A stretch of 64,000 nt of DNA from an uncultured Bacteroidia bacterium (lineage in GTDB: Bacteria; Bacteroidota; Bacteroidia; Bacteroidales; F082), in contig CACYHP010000002.1 in assembly GCA_902774295.1 (NCBI GenBank), positions 62,001 through 126,000 of the forward strand, written 5' to 3'. The notes beneath the pieces are model-generated. The model was not told where the DNA came from and made no database searches. It saw only the letters and a list, made by a program, of their open reading frames with translations. This document shows, piece by piece, positions 7,922 through 16,391 of the stretch (position 1 is the first letter of the stretch; the number at the start of each line of letters is the position of its first letter). The position numbers and the translations under genes were made by a program.

Positions 7922-8326
7922 TTATCTTGCGAACTCCCCTTCAGCATAGCCGTTGGCGTTGTCTAATATTAAGGTGTAGTTGCCGCTCGACGTGCCGGAA
8001 AGAGGGATGTAAAACGTTTGCTGGACAGCAGTGTTTACGGTGTTGTTGTAAACCGCGCTGCCTGTTTCGTTCAGTAATGTAATGTTTACATATCCGAAGT
8101 TTTGGTGGAAATATACCTGAACAGAGTTTTTACTATGACATGCCTCTATGGAATTCGGGCCAGCATTGTAGTTTAAGTCACCACGTAAAACAATAACAGA
8201 ATTATCTGATGGTGGATCTGTAGGAGTTCCAATTTGATTTGGATGATTTTGGTCGCAATATGGTACAGCTGCAATGGCACCTGCACTCAGTAGGCCTGCT
8301 AAAATTAATGTCAGTAGTTTTTTCAT
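7922..8326 (-). CDS. Small secreted DUF3244-like protein
   Basis: 134 aa. It has a classical signal peptide (MKKLLTLILAGLLSAGAIA, cleavage near Ala19-Ala20). The mature region ends in a single immunoglobulin-like beta domain. The pattern SVQVYF..FGYVNITLLNE.G..VY, then TFYIPLSG..SGNYTLILDN, resembles the secreted DUF3244 family of Bacteroidales, whose function is unknown. It is the first gene of a run of exported-protein genes on this strand, downstream of the TPR sensor gene. Assignment to DUF3244 is by sequence feel only. Confidence 0.7.
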   Translation of the reverse strand: MKKLLTLILAGLLSAGAIAAVPYCDQNHPNQIGTPTDPPSDNSVIVLRGDLNYNAGPNSIEACHSKNSVQVYFHQNFGYVNITLLNETGSAVYNNTVNTAVQQTFYIPLSGTSSGNYTLILDNANGYAEGEFAR

Positions 8327-8525
8327 GTTGTGATACTTTTAATTGTTCTAAATCCTTTTTGCGGAATTCCGATTGCAAAAGTATCGCAACAATGCCCCAT
8401 ACAAACTGCCATCCAAAAAATCAGCCGCTTGCAGATGGTGCAAACGGCTGATTTTTAATGAGATATGATTTTAGCTATCCAAACTTTTTGGGGAGAAATA
8501 CAAAGGAAATTGAAGAGGATTGGAG

Positions 8526-8563
8526 GAGATTTCTCCACTCCGCTTCGCTTCGGTCGAAATGAC
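8526..8563 (-). repeat. Dispersed GTCATTTCGACC repeat, copy A
   Basis: Reverse strand GTCATTTCGACCGAAGCG, continuing to GGAGAAATCTC. It is one of several copies in the window (29073-29110, 40570-40605, 50511-50597). A shorter partial copy at 8579-8596 lies in the end of the next gene. Confidence 0.8.
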
Positions 8564-8574
8564 AATGAAGAGAG

Positions 8575-10212
8575 TTAGGCTTCGGTCGAAATGACGGAGT
8601 CTTGTTCGAGGATCTTTTTCACTTTGCCACGGGCTTTGTCGAGAACGCTGGTGCTGACATCAAGAAGCAAAGCCTCGTCGATGCGCGAGAGTCTGAAATC
8701 GTTCAGCATATAAACCCTGCGCTCAAGCTCACTCATATCGGGATATTTTTCTTTTAATGTATCATAAAGGCCGGGGTATATCGTATTGAACAAATCGGTC
8801 ATCACTTCCCAGTGGTTTTTGTTGCCAAACATTTCTTTCTCAAGATTAGCAAGCAGATACTTGTCTTTCTGATCTTTTGTCAAAATCTCAAGACGCTGCA
8901 TCGACCTCAGTTTTTCCGCAAGGTTATCCGACTTGTCTTGGATGAGACTCTCATTGTCTTTCATAACCTTCAAAAGAGTGGCTTTCACCTCAGCCTCTTT
9001 CTTGTTATTTTGAATAATCCGGTAATACAAAACAAGGGCTACCGCTAAAACAATGATTATCACCACAGCCAGCATTATCTCAATCCGATAATTTAAAATT
9101 ATACGGCGGTTCATGTCGTTTTGCAAGGTCTCGTAATCGTATTGACGTTGAATATGATACAAGTTATCTTTTCGCAGTGAATCTTGGAGTTGATATTCAA
9201 ACAATCTAAATATTTTCATATATTCCAATGATTGCTGATAATCCTTTTTCATTTCAGCAAAATTTGATAAAGCAGCATATGTCGACACTGTTGTCTCAAA
9301 TTTGATATCAGATAGAGGTAAAAGATCAAGGACATTTTGATAATATATACCAGCAGAGTCATATTCATAAAATTTTGTAAATGTTTTCGCTAGATTTAAA
9401 TATTGCAAGATCTTGGTCGTAGTATCACATGTTTTTATTTGTCTTAAACAAGCTATTGCCTCATCAAATTTTCCTTGTTCGCGGTAACAGACTGAATAGT
9501 TGTTCATGATTTTACGCCAAGCGTAGTTTGAATTGCTTTCATTAGCATAAACCAAGCCTTGTTCCAGACATTTTTCAGCGCCGATGAAATCCTGCTGATC
9601 AAAATAAGACAATGACATTAAATTTTGAGCCAATGCACGTTCATCATATTTGGTGCCGAAATATGCGTCAGCTGTTATTATAGCAGGCCATGCTTCATCA
9701 TCAAGAAATTTCTGATATAGCAATCTCGCCACATTATAATTGGCTCTTGCATAAGTCAGAGAATCACCAGTAAACTCTGCATATTTTGCGGCGTCTTTAA
9801 AGCACACTATAGCCGCGTCGTCGCGAAGTTCTCTTAAAACGTATCCGCTGTAGAGTGCGCCATAGGAGGCCTTGCAATAGTCATCCTTTCCGGCGAAATA
9901 ATCGGCGGAGTGTTCCAGTTCGGGCATGGTGTAGATTTTTTTCGCCTTTATGCGGTGTGATAGTTCACGGCGCTCGCCGTCGGGATGAGTGAAAAGCGCC
10001 TCTGCCTGCATCAGCGACATGTTCATTCGGATGTCGTCGTCGAGAAACACTCTGATGTTGAGCACACTGTCGATGAGGATGAGCGCACTGTCAGGGTCAG
10101 AGTCCGCAACTTCCTGCGCCTGGCGATAATAGCGTTTCGCGCGACGCAAATCGGAGTCGCACGACGAGAGCGCAAAGAGTAGCGCGAGAATTATGACGAG
10201 ATGTTTTTTCAT
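8575..10212 (-). CDS. TPR-domain membrane sensor with cytoplasmic helical C-terminus
   Basis: 545 aa. The start has a lipoprotein-like signal (LLFALSSC, Cys18). Residues about 30-350 are tetratricopeptide-like helical repeats, predicted periplasmic. A transmembrane helix lies at about 376-397 (MLAVVIIIVLAVALVLYY), then a coiled coil about 400-470. The C-terminal segment (SELERRVYMLNDFRLSRIDEALLLDVS.STVLDKARGKVKKIL) resembles the LuxR-like helix-turn-helix of the Bacteroidales family of TPR one-component regulators. It probably links an envelope signal to transcription of nearby exported-protein genes (inference). The last codons (VISTEA) come from a GTCATTTCGACC repeat. The -7 element sits only 4 bases before the ATG. 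Confidence 0.8.
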   Translation of the reverse strand: MKKHLVIILALLFALSSCDSDLRRAKRYYRQAQEVADSDPDSALILIDSVLNIRVFLDDDIRMNMSLMQAEALFTHPDGERRELSHRIKAKKIYTMPELEHSADYFAGKDDYCKASYGALYSGYVLRELRDDAAIVCFKDAAKYAEFTGDSLTYARANYNVARLLYQKFLDDEAWPAIITADAYFGTKYDERALAQNLMSLSYFDQQDFIGAEKCLEQGLVYANESNSNYAWRKIMNNYSVCYREQGKFDEAIACLRQIKTCDTTTKILQYLNLAKTFTKFYEYDSAGIYYQNVLDLLPLSDIKFETTVSTYAALSNFAEMKKDYQQSLEYMKIFRLFEYQLQDSLRKDNLYHIQRQYDYETLQNDMNRRIILNYRIEIMLAVVIIIVLAVALVLYYRIIQNNKKEAEVKATLLKVMKDNESLIQDKSDNLAEKLRSMQRLEILTKDQKDKYLLANLEKEMFGNKNHWEVMTDLFNTIYPGLYDTLKEKYPDMSELERRVYMLNDFRLSRIDEALLLDVSTSVLDKARGKVKKILEQDSVISTEA

Positions 10213-10216
10213 GGCG

Positions 10217-10224
10217 CAAAGATA
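10217..10224 (-). promoter_or_regulatory. -7 promoter element (TATCTTTG) almost touching the start codon of the TPR sensor
   Basis: Reverse-strand TATCTTTG, then CGCC, then the ATG at 10212. If used, transcription would start at or within a base or two of the ATG, giving a leaderless mRNA. Confidence 0.5.
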
Positions 10225-10230
10225 ATAAAA

Positions 10231-10304
10231 AGTCGTTAGTCTTTAGTCTCTAGTTTTTAGTTTTTTATTACTACTAACGACTAAAGACTAGCAACTAAAG
10301 ACTA
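10231..10304 (+). repeat. Heptanucleotide repeats in inverted arrangement between regulator and sensor genes
   Basis: AGTCGTT AGTCTTT AGTCTCT AGTTTTT AG is followed by its inverted counterpart CTAACGA CTAAAGA CTAGCAA CTAAAGA CTA. Both arms have a 7-base period and can pair into a long hairpin. The LuxR-type gene's stop codon (10302-10304) is the last unit. Confidence 0.75.
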
Positions 10305-10904
10305 TTTGTAAATCTCACTTTCGTCAACCAGATTGTTCAGCAAGGCATATACCGTGAGGCCGGAGACCGATTTGATGCCGGTTTTTCTAATGATATTCTT
10401 TCTGTGCGTGATGACGGTGTGCACGGAGATGAACAGCTGGTCGCTTATCTCTTTGTTGGTGAGGCCTTTGGCAAGAGCGACGAGGACGTCGATTTCGCGG
10501 TTGGAGAGCTCCACACTTTCAGGTTTGTCCTGATATGACTTACTGTCGCTCAACAAGTTGAAGATTTTGGTAACGACCTTCTGTTTGCTGTCGGTCATCT
10601 CGATAACTTCTTTAAACTGCTTGAGGATGTTTTTGTCGATAAAGGAGCTCACAAGTGCCACTGGCACCATATTTGGAAAGTCGCGAAGGAGCCTCTGGAA
10701 CGTCTCGTTAGCATCGAAAGCTACCAGCAACGGATTGATTACCAATATATCAGGGTTATACGAAGCGAGTTTTTCCTCCAGTCGGTCGAGGCTGTCGAGC
10801 TGCGAGACGATGGCAATCTGCTTGCAGTCGTCGAAATACTGTGCAAGGCCAGCACTGAGCATAGGCGAAGGCTCAACTATGATGATTTTGTTGTCAGATT
10901 TCAT
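10302..10904 (-). CDS. LuxR-family regulator with degenerate receiver domain
   Basis: 200 aa. The N-terminal receiver-like fold (about 5-120) has lost the phosphorylation site. The expected Asp after strand 3 is Asn57 (DILVINPL), and the acidic pair after strand 1 is only Glu11 (IIVEPS). It is therefore unlikely to be phosphorylated in the usual way. The C-terminal HTH is complete: LSNREIDVLVALAKGLTNKEI then SVHTVITHRKNIIRK (about 133-178). Its start lies 3 bases after the stop of the hemerythrin gene, so the two are one transcription unit. Such hemerythrin-LuxR pairs recur in Bacteroidales. A redox or nitrosative/oxidative signal is plausible but not shown. Confidence 0.9.
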   Translation of the reverse strand: MKSDNKIIIVEPSPMLSAGLAQYFDDCKQIAIVSQLDSLDRLEEKLASYNPDILVINPLLVAFDANETFQRLLRDFPNMVPVALVSSFIDKNILKQFKEVIEMTDSKQKVVTKIFNLLSDSKSYQDKPESVELSNREIDVLVALAKGLTNKEISDQLFISVHTVITHRKNIIRKTGIKSVSGLTVYALLNNLVDESEIYK

Positions 10905-10907
10905 GAT

Positions 10908-11588
10908 TTAAGCCTCCAAAGTTTTGACAAAAGGAATGAGAACGCGTTCCTCGATGAGGGCGTGACTCATCAAGTCAGCTGATAACTCATTGATATCCAA
11001 TGCTATCTCGATACGTTCCTTAGGAAACACATCGGCAGGAAGGTATTTTATCAGGATATTCATCAGGTCGAGGAGCTTATCTTCGATATTGGTGTGGTTT
11101 TCGTGAAAAACATTGATTTTATAATCGGATTTGACGTTGTTGTCAACTATCTGCTGAAGGTACGGGAACACGTTTTTCTCTTCGTAGATGAAATGGTCGA
11201 CGACCTCGTTTTTATATTCGTCGAAGAAACGGCGCAGGGTGTTGCCGTATTTCGGGATGCATGCCTCAATGATATGGTTGAGGTGCTCCTCGATGTGCGG
11301 GATGCGCTCATGAAGATAGTATTTGTGCGACTCGAGCAGGTAGCTCACCAGCGCTTTCAGGTCGACGGATTTGATATCCTCAGCTGACGGAGTGTAGTCG
11401 TCGTTGCAATAGACGTTGCAAATCATGAGGAAGAACGGCGCTGAGACGTTGTTCATGGCGCACACCTCGGCTATGCTATGGTCGCCGAAACCGAGATTCA
11501 TGCCGAAACGCGGGAGCATCAGCAGGATCTTGGAGTTGCCGAGGATGAGGTCGGCCATTTTCATATTCTCGGAAAAGATGTTTTTCAT
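10908..11588 (-). CDS. Hemerythrin-domain protein (RIC/YtfE-like)
   Basis: 226 aa. The first about 70 residues resemble the ScdA/DUF542 N-terminal domain (ADLILGNSKILLMLPRFGMNLGFG) but without its Cys pair. The hemerythrin four-helix bundle follows, with metal-ligand type motifs: SHKYYLHERIPHIEEHL, DHFIYEEKNVFPYL, FHENHTNIE and HALIEERVLIPF. Family members hold a di-iron site that binds O2 or NO or donates iron for Fe-S repair. It is cotranscribed with the downstream LuxR-type regulator, suggesting that the regulator responds to the hemerythrin's state (inference). A good promoter lies 20 bases upstream. Confidence 0.88.
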   Translation of the reverse strand: MKNIFSENMKMADLILGNSKILLMLPRFGMNLGFGDHSIAEVCAMNNVSAPFFLMICNVYCNDDYTPSAEDIKSVDLKALVSYLLESHKYYLHERIPHIEEHLNHIIEACIPKYGNTLRRFFDEYKNEVVDHFIYEEKNVFPYLQQIVDNNVKSDYKINVFHENHTNIEDKLLDLMNILIKYLPADVFPKERIEIALDINELSADLMSHALIEERVLIPFVKTLEA

Positions 11589-11607
11589 CGCAATTATTAT
11601 TTTTCTG

Positions 11608-11615
11608 CAAAAATA
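11608..11615 (-). promoter_or_regulatory. -7 promoter element (TATTTTTG) of the hemerythrin-LuxR unit
   Basis: Reverse-strand TATTTTTG followed by C lies 20 bases upstream of the ATG at 11588. A TTTG in ATTATTTGTTTT about 20 bases further upstream is a fair -33 match. Confidence 0.6.
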
Positions 11616-11766
11616 ATAAAAAAAACAAATAATGTCAAATAACCATTAGTAGGTATTAAAATTTTATAAAATCACCGATTATGGGGAGATGCCACGTCGA
11701 TTATTCACGATATTTTTGCAATCAGAATGAATGACAAAAACAGGCCATATTTTTAGTTTAGAAACA

Positions 11767-11795
11767 TTAGAGACGCCACACTGTGACGTCTCTAA
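11767..11795 (+). repeat. 29-bp GAGACG-type palindrome downstream of glsB
   Basis: TTAGAGACG-C-CACACTGTG-A-CGTCTCTAA, with one symmetric mismatch. It lies just beyond the glsB stop (11802) and has no U-tract. It matches the element at 45940-45968. Confidence 0.8.
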
Positions 11796-11801
11796 ATGTA
11801 T

Positions 11802-12839
11802 TTATGAATTCTTATTATTTTCGTTTTTTAGAAGGATACCGCGACGTTTGGCGACCTTACGGTTGATTTTGAACAGTTTGCGCCTCATAAACAGCGGGTT
11901 GCGTATGATATATGATTTGAGATGGCGCTCGCTCTTCTCCGGATAGATGTCGTCGACAGCGACGAGGATACCTGTCTCGTCGGTTTCGCCGAAAGCGTGA
12001 TTATATGCGGTGCCGAACGAGCGCATGGTCGACGAGAGGTTCATATAGGCGTTGACGAGCGGTGGCACATAGGAGCCGAGCTCGCGCACCGAGCGTTGCA
12101 GAATCTGGTAGTCTTCCTTATAGTTTCTGCCTACAAAGAGGTCATGCAGCTTGTTGTAGTCGGTCTCGATACGCAGAGGTTCGTTAGGCCACACCAGACC
12201 GTCTTTATCAGGAAAATGTTTCTGGTAGAAATAAAGAATCATGTCCTTCGCCTGACGGTTCATGTGAGGATACATGGTGATCTTGCCGAAATAATATTTC
12301 GTGTTACGTATCTCGAGTGCCAGTGTCGCGAGGCCATCCCAGAGGTTGTCGAGCGAATACATCCCTTTGCGGATGTCGGCACTCGGCTGGTATGCCGGCT
12401 GCACGAAAGAGCGTCCGAGTTCAAGGGTATAAGGCAGGTATTTCTCGATAAAAGTGTCTGTAAAATGGAACAGTTCGGATGTCGGGGTGTAGATAGAGCC
12501 GTCGACAGAGCGGAACATGTTGCTGCCGTGGATGAAACGGTAGCCGCCCACTATCTCCTCCTCCACCGGGTCCCACACGATGAGCTGTTTGAAGCAATAT
12601 GGTTCCGGCAGAAGGTCGAATTCGTCGATGTCGATAGGTTTTCCGGTGCCTCCGCCTTCTGTGGCGAACGAGAGCTCACGCAGACGGCCAATCTCCTGCA
12701 TAATGTTCGGCGAGAGTGCCGCCGTGGTGATGTATATCTCCTTGTCGCCATGGTTGGTCTTACGCAAGAAATGCTTTCTTTTCAGCTCTTTTTTGATAAG
12801 CTCGCGGGATACCGGAGGGATGATATAGGATAAGTCCAT
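11802..12839 (-). CDS. glsB: GlsB-like N-acyltransferase (GNAT/hemolysin family), glycine lipid synthesis
   Basis: 345 aa from MDLSYIIPP at 12839. An in-frame ATG 22 codons upstream would overlap glsA and is less likely. It is a GNAT-fold OlsB/hemolysin-type N-acyltransferase: IGRLRELSFATEGGGTGKPIDIDEFD starts the acyl-carrier/amino-acid-binding core, followed by EEIVGGYRF and LGRSFVQPAYQ. In Bacteroides, GlsB attaches a 3-hydroxyacyl chain to glycine, and GlsA then adds a second acyl chain to give the N-acyloxyacyl glycine lipids needed for stress tolerance and colonisation. Here glsB follows glsA by 19 bases, downstream of nrdD-nrdG. Confidence 0.87.
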   Translation of the reverse strand: MDLSYIIPPVSRELIKKELKRKHFLRKTNHGDKEIYITTAALSPNIMQEIGRLRELSFATEGGGTGKPIDIDEFDLLPEPYCFKQLIVWDPVEEEIVGGYRFIHGSNMFRSVDGSIYTPTSELFHFTDTFIEKYLPYTLELGRSFVQPAYQPSADIRKGMYSLDNLWDGLATLALEIRNTKYYFGKITMYPHMNRQAKDMILYFYQKHFPDKDGLVWPNEPLRIETDYNKLHDLFVGRNYKEDYQILQRSVRELGSYVPPLVNAYMNLSSTMRSFGTAYNHAFGETDETGILVAVDDIYPEKSERHLKSYIIRNPLFMRRKLFKINRKVAKRRGILLKNENNKNS

Positions 12840-12858
12840 GGTTGTCGTTTTTTTATAT

Positions 12859-13662
12859 TTATTTGATGGTATATATTTTGTCGTGAAGACGTTGTGCCCA
12901 TTCATAGGCGATGGTGCCGTCGTCGAAGGTCTGCCACGGGATAGGCTCGCCCACCGTCATGCGGAAGGTCTTGCCGCGTTGTGCGAACATCTCGCCCGGA
13001 AGCAGCGCCATCTCGAAGTTGAACTTGATGCCCAGACGTTTTCGCCAGTTGGCGATGGTGTAGAAACGGCGTCGGTTGCGTGCCTCGATATGCACCGGGA
13101 TAATGTCGCGATGATGCTGTAAGGCTTTCTTTATCACCGTAGGCTTCCATTCGAGGTCGACGATCTTGCCTTTGATACGACGTGAGCAGAGTCCTGCCGG
13201 GAAATACAGCAGCACATTCTGTCCGGCGAAAGCCTCGTTGATGCCGCTGGCGGTGTTACGGTTGCCGTGAACCTTATCTATCGGCACGAAGACGGGCTTC
13301 AGCTGCTCGACATACATCAGGAAGTCGTTGACCGGGAACAGTATGTCGTCGCGCACCGCGCCCACGGCAGCGATGAGAGCCATGCCATCGGGACCGCCTA
13401 AAGGATGGTTGGCGACGATGATAGGGTTGCCTTCCTTGGGTATACGCTCGGAGTTAATCAGCTCGACAGTGATGTTGAGATGATTCATCACAGCCTTGGC
13501 GAACTCCACCCCTTCCTTGTCGCCGCAAATGTCGAGGGTGTCGTTGATATCCTTGACGTGCAGCAGACGGTTGAGCAGGCGCACCATCCAACGTCGTGGC
13601 TTTATGCCCTTTGATGCCAGAACCTTGGCGAGGTCGATATGGTTTACCGCTTTGCCTTCCAT
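12859..13662 (-). CDS. glsA: GlsA-like O-acyltransferase (PlsC superfamily), glycine lipid synthesis
   Basis: 267 aa, a lysophospholipid-acyltransferase fold. Block I reads NHPLGGPDG (His86, Asp92). Later motifs are FPAGLCSRR and the VPVHIEA.N strand. In the Bacteroides glycine-lipid pathway GlsA adds the second fatty acyl group onto the hydroxyl of the N-acylglycine made by GlsB. The ATG is 2 bases after the nrdG stop, and glsB follows 19 bases on, so all four genes nrdD-nrdG-glsA-glsB are probably one transcript. The pairing with glsB makes the call firmer than for a lone PlsC homologue. Confidence 0.87.
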   Translation of the reverse strand: MEGKAVNHIDLAKVLASKGIKPRRWMVRLLNRLLHVKDINDTLDICGDKEGVEFAKAVMNHLNITVELINSERIPKEGNPIIVANHPLGGPDGMALIAAVGAVRDDILFPVNDFLMYVEQLKPVFVPIDKVHGNRNTASGINEAFAGQNVLLYFPAGLCSRRIKGKIVDLEWKPTVIKKALQHHRDIIPVHIEARNRRRFYTIANWRKRLGIKFNFEMALLPGEMFAQRGKTFRMTVGEPIPWQTFDDGTIAYEWAQRLHDKIYTIK

Positions 13663-13664
13663 TG

Positions 13665-14120
13665 TTAATGTCTCTGGAATCTGTGGGTCTGATCCACCAG
13701 CTCACCGTCAACGACCTTATAAAAACGCTGATTGGTGTCGGGTGATTTCAGTCCTCCCTTGTCGGTGAGATAAGGGCCTAATTTGATATAATCAAAGTCG
13801 TTGATATTTGCCGGTTTGTCGTATCTACCGGAATACCAAGCGACTTTAAGGTTTAAGATATTCTTTATGTAATGAGCCAGTTGTTCCACCTCGTATTTCG
13901 AGGCGTCACCACCCATGATGCACACACAGGTGATGTCGCCTTGATAGATATCTACGAGTCTGCTCAGTTCGTTTTCTGTCAGTTCTTCGCCTATGTTTTC
14001 CCAGAGATGCGGGCTATGGCAGTCGGGACAGTGATTCGGGCAGTTGGTGAGGTTTATTGCCAGACTCACTTCGTCAGGGACTTCCTGAAAGACGACGTCA
14101 TAGTTATAGTATTTCAGCAT
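13665..14120 (-). CDS. nrdG: Anaerobic ribonucleoside-triphosphate reductase activating protein
   Basis: 151 aa. This radical SAM activase generates the glycyl radical on NrdD. The CxxxCxxC cluster motif is CPNHCPDC (about residues 27-34), preceded by the family NLTNCP context. MGGDASKYEVE is the glycine-rich SAM-binding segment. Size is typical for the short class III activases. It starts 8 bases after the nrdD stop and ends 2 bases before glsA. Confidence 0.96.
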   Translation of the reverse strand: MLKYYNYDVVFQEVPDEVSLAINLTNCPNHCPDCHSPHLWENIGEELTENELSRLVDIYQGDITCVCIMGGDASKYEVEQLAHYIKNILNLKVAWYSGRYDKPANINDFDYIKLGPYLTDKGGLKSPDTNQRFYKVVDGELVDQTHRFQRH

Positions 14121-14128
14121 CTTTTATG

Positions 14129-16219
14129 TTAAAATTTGGCGTAGAAACGTTTGCCTGCCTCCACCTGACGTGCGGCTGAGAAGTTGCTGATACGTTTCAT
14201 GTAACCGATAACACGTGTGAGGTAGTCGAGATGTTCGCTGCCGCACTTCGGGCATTTCTTAAGATAACGTTTGTCGATATGACCGCAGTCGTTGCACACT
14301 GTGTTAGGGATGTTGAATGTAAAGTAGTTGCAGCCTTCTTTTGAAGCCACTTTGAGGAGCTGGCGGTACTGATCCTGTGTGAGGTGTTCCTCGAGGTTGC
14401 AGTGCAGTGCCGAGCCGCCTGTGAGGTGCTTGATGTAGCGTTCGCCGTGGAGTTTGAATTTATCGAGAACGTTGGTGTTCTGGTTCTCAACGACGTAGAA
14501 GTAGCTGTTGTAGCAGTCACGAGGCACTTTGTATCCGTCTTCCTTGTCCCACTTGGCGTGTTTCACGCCGACGTTTTCGGCTGGAATCATTTCGCAGTTG
14601 AACATCAGGCCTGGCTGTTTGTACTGTTTGTTGTATTTCTCGATGAGGCTGAGGATTTCTTCCACGAAGTGCTGGTATTCAGGGTTATCGCTGATTTCGA
14701 TGCCTTTAAACTCGGCAGCTTCTACGATACCGTTGACGCCTATTGTGAGGTACTGGCGGTCGATTGCGATGTAGCCAGCGTCGAACAATGGGAGCATGCC
14801 TTTGTCGCGGAGGTAGCGGAGGTTGGTGTCGTAAGCCATCTGCACTTTATGCATGAGGTCGATGACTTCCTCAACGAAGCTGAGGAATGGCAAGCGGTTC
14901 TGCTCTTCGTACTGGATGCAGCGGTTCATGTTGATGGTGAGCACGCTCTTTGAGCCTGTCGACACGCCGCCGGCGCCGAGGGTGTAGCTAAACTCGTTGT
15001 CCTGGATCTCGTTGCGGAGACGGCAGCAAGAGCTCAATGAGTCGGCATTGTCGCTGACGTAGGTGAAGAATGAATGGCCTTCAGCGTACATCTCAGCGGT
15101 GAAGTCGGCATATTCCTTGTCGGCGATATCGCCGTTTTCCGAGAGGAGAGCCATAGTCTCGACAGGGAATGTCAAGACGGTCTTGAGACGTTCAGCGTTG
15201 AACCATTTCATGAAGCGTTTCTGGAGCCAGTTGAGTGAATCCCAGTCAGGCTGGCTGCCATCCGGGAAGTAGAAGTTACCGAAGAGGCTCTTGAAATAGA
15301 ATTTGTCGTAGTATGAGATGTTCCAGAACACCGACTGGTAGTTACGTGCGCCGGTCGGTTGGTTGATGGAGTACACTATCTGTTCGAAGCAGTCGGTGAT
15401 GACCTTGTCGAGGGTGCGTTTGCGTGTCGAGAGGTCGACGACTTCGTTAGCGCGAGTGTAGTAGTCTTTTCCGTATTCCATCCCGATGAAGTAGTTGAGA
15501 TACATCAGGAACTCCGGAGTTGCGCAGGCGCCGCTCAGCATTGACGACACCATGAACACCATGTTGATGAATCCGCCGCAGAACGACTTGAGGTTGGTCG
15601 GGCGTGTGGCGTTGCCGCCTATCGACTTGGTGCCTTCGAGCAGCCAAGGGTACATGGTGATACTTGCGCAGTAGTTAGCGATGCTTGTCTCATCATTCTT
15701 GTAGATGAAGTGATGGTTAAGCAACTCGATATATCTGTCGGCTACCTCTTTGCCATACATGTCTTTGATGCGGTCGCAGAGCATACGGCGGTTGAGGCGT
15801 ATGAAGTTTGACTTGGGAAGCTCGCCGATGAGTGTGGCGATATTTTTCTTCTCCACGTTGGCGTTAGCGTCGTATTTGCTGCCTGACGCCGCATTCTGTG
15901 CGTTGCAGTAATTGATGAGGAAGTCGAGTTTGTCCTTCACCTCACGGTCTTCGTAATGACGCTGACGGTAAAGGATATACGATTTCGCGACGTTGTAATA
16001 ACGTTCAGCCATGAGAGCGTTCTCCACCTGGTTCTGAATCTCTTCAACAGAAATTCCGTCGTGGATGCTGACACGGCTCATGATGTTGGTGAGAACCTCC
16101 TGCGGAGCGAAGCTACCGACGCTGAGGAAGGCTTTCTGAATTGCATTTTTAATCTTATCGACTGAGAAAGGCTCGCGCTTACCATTTCTCTTGATAATAA
16201 AGGCCTGGTTAAACTCCAT
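14129..16219 (-). CDS. nrdD: Class III anaerobic ribonucleoside-triphosphate reductase
   Basis: 696 aa. Makes deoxyribonucleotides without oxygen. An ATP-cone allosteric domain covers about residues 1-95 (IIKRNGKREPFSVDKIKNAI). The glycyl-radical catalytic barrel follows. The C-terminal zinc site has Cys642, Cys645, Cys656 and Cys659 (CNDCGH, CPKCGS). The radical glycine is Gly672 in TRVIGYMKRIS. It is first of the nrdD-nrdG-glsA-glsB unit. The 172-bp leader contains one promoter-like element (16330-16337); no NrdR box was recognised. Dependence on this enzyme supports an anaerobic lifestyle. Confidence 0.97.
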   Translation of the reverse strand: MEFNQAFIIKRNGKREPFSVDKIKNAIQKAFLSVGSFAPQEVLTNIMSRVSIHDGISVEEIQNQVENALMAERYYNVAKSYILYRQRHYEDREVKDKLDFLINYCNAQNAASGSKYDANANVEKKNIATLIGELPKSNFIRLNRRMLCDRIKDMYGKEVADRYIELLNHHFIYKNDETSIANYCASITMYPWLLEGTKSIGGNATRPTNLKSFCGGFINMVFMVSSMLSGACATPEFLMYLNYFIGMEYGKDYYTRANEVVDLSTRKRTLDKVITDCFEQIVYSINQPTGARNYQSVFWNISYYDKFYFKSLFGNFYFPDGSQPDWDSLNWLQKRFMKWFNAERLKTVLTFPVETMALLSENGDIADKEYADFTAEMYAEGHSFFTYVSDNADSLSSCCRLRNEIQDNEFSYTLGAGGVSTGSKSVLTINMNRCIQYEEQNRLPFLSFVEEVIDLMHKVQMAYDTNLRYLRDKGMLPLFDAGYIAIDRQYLTIGVNGIVEAAEFKGIEISDNPEYQHFVEEILSLIEKYNKQYKQPGLMFNCEMIPAENVGVKHAKWDKEDGYKVPRDCYNSYFYVVENQNTNVLDKFKLHGERYIKHLTGGSALHCNLEEHLTQDQYRQLLKVASKEGCNYFTFNIPNTVCNDCGHIDKRYLKKCPKCGSEHLDYLTRVIGYMKRISNFSAARQVEAGKRFYAKF

Positions 16220-16329
16220 ACTACTTTGTTGTTTTATATATTATTGCTCGTTATAATTAGTAAAAACTATGATACTCAACAATGGCTAATGTTGAAATTT
16301 TCATCACAATCTCACTGTTATTGTCATTG

Positions 16330-16337
16330 CAAATTTA
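16330..16337 (-). promoter_or_regulatory. Candidate -7 element (TAAATTTG) upstream of nrdD
   Basis: Reverse-strand TAAATTTG followed by C, 110 bases upstream of the nrdD ATG. No convincing -33 element was found at normal spacing, so this is tentative. Confidence 0.35.
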
Positions 16338-16391
16338 TACAAAACTTTTTGGTTTGGAGCGCAATTTTTTATCTTTTTATCAACAAAAATA

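Noticed and set aside
4718-10304. CRISPR-like arrays
   Set aside because: The short repeats have a 7-base period with no spacers, and no cas genes are present.
11922-12833. 303-codon plus-strand frame opposite glsB
   Set aside because: Shadow of the GNAT gene. No signal, domain or promoter.
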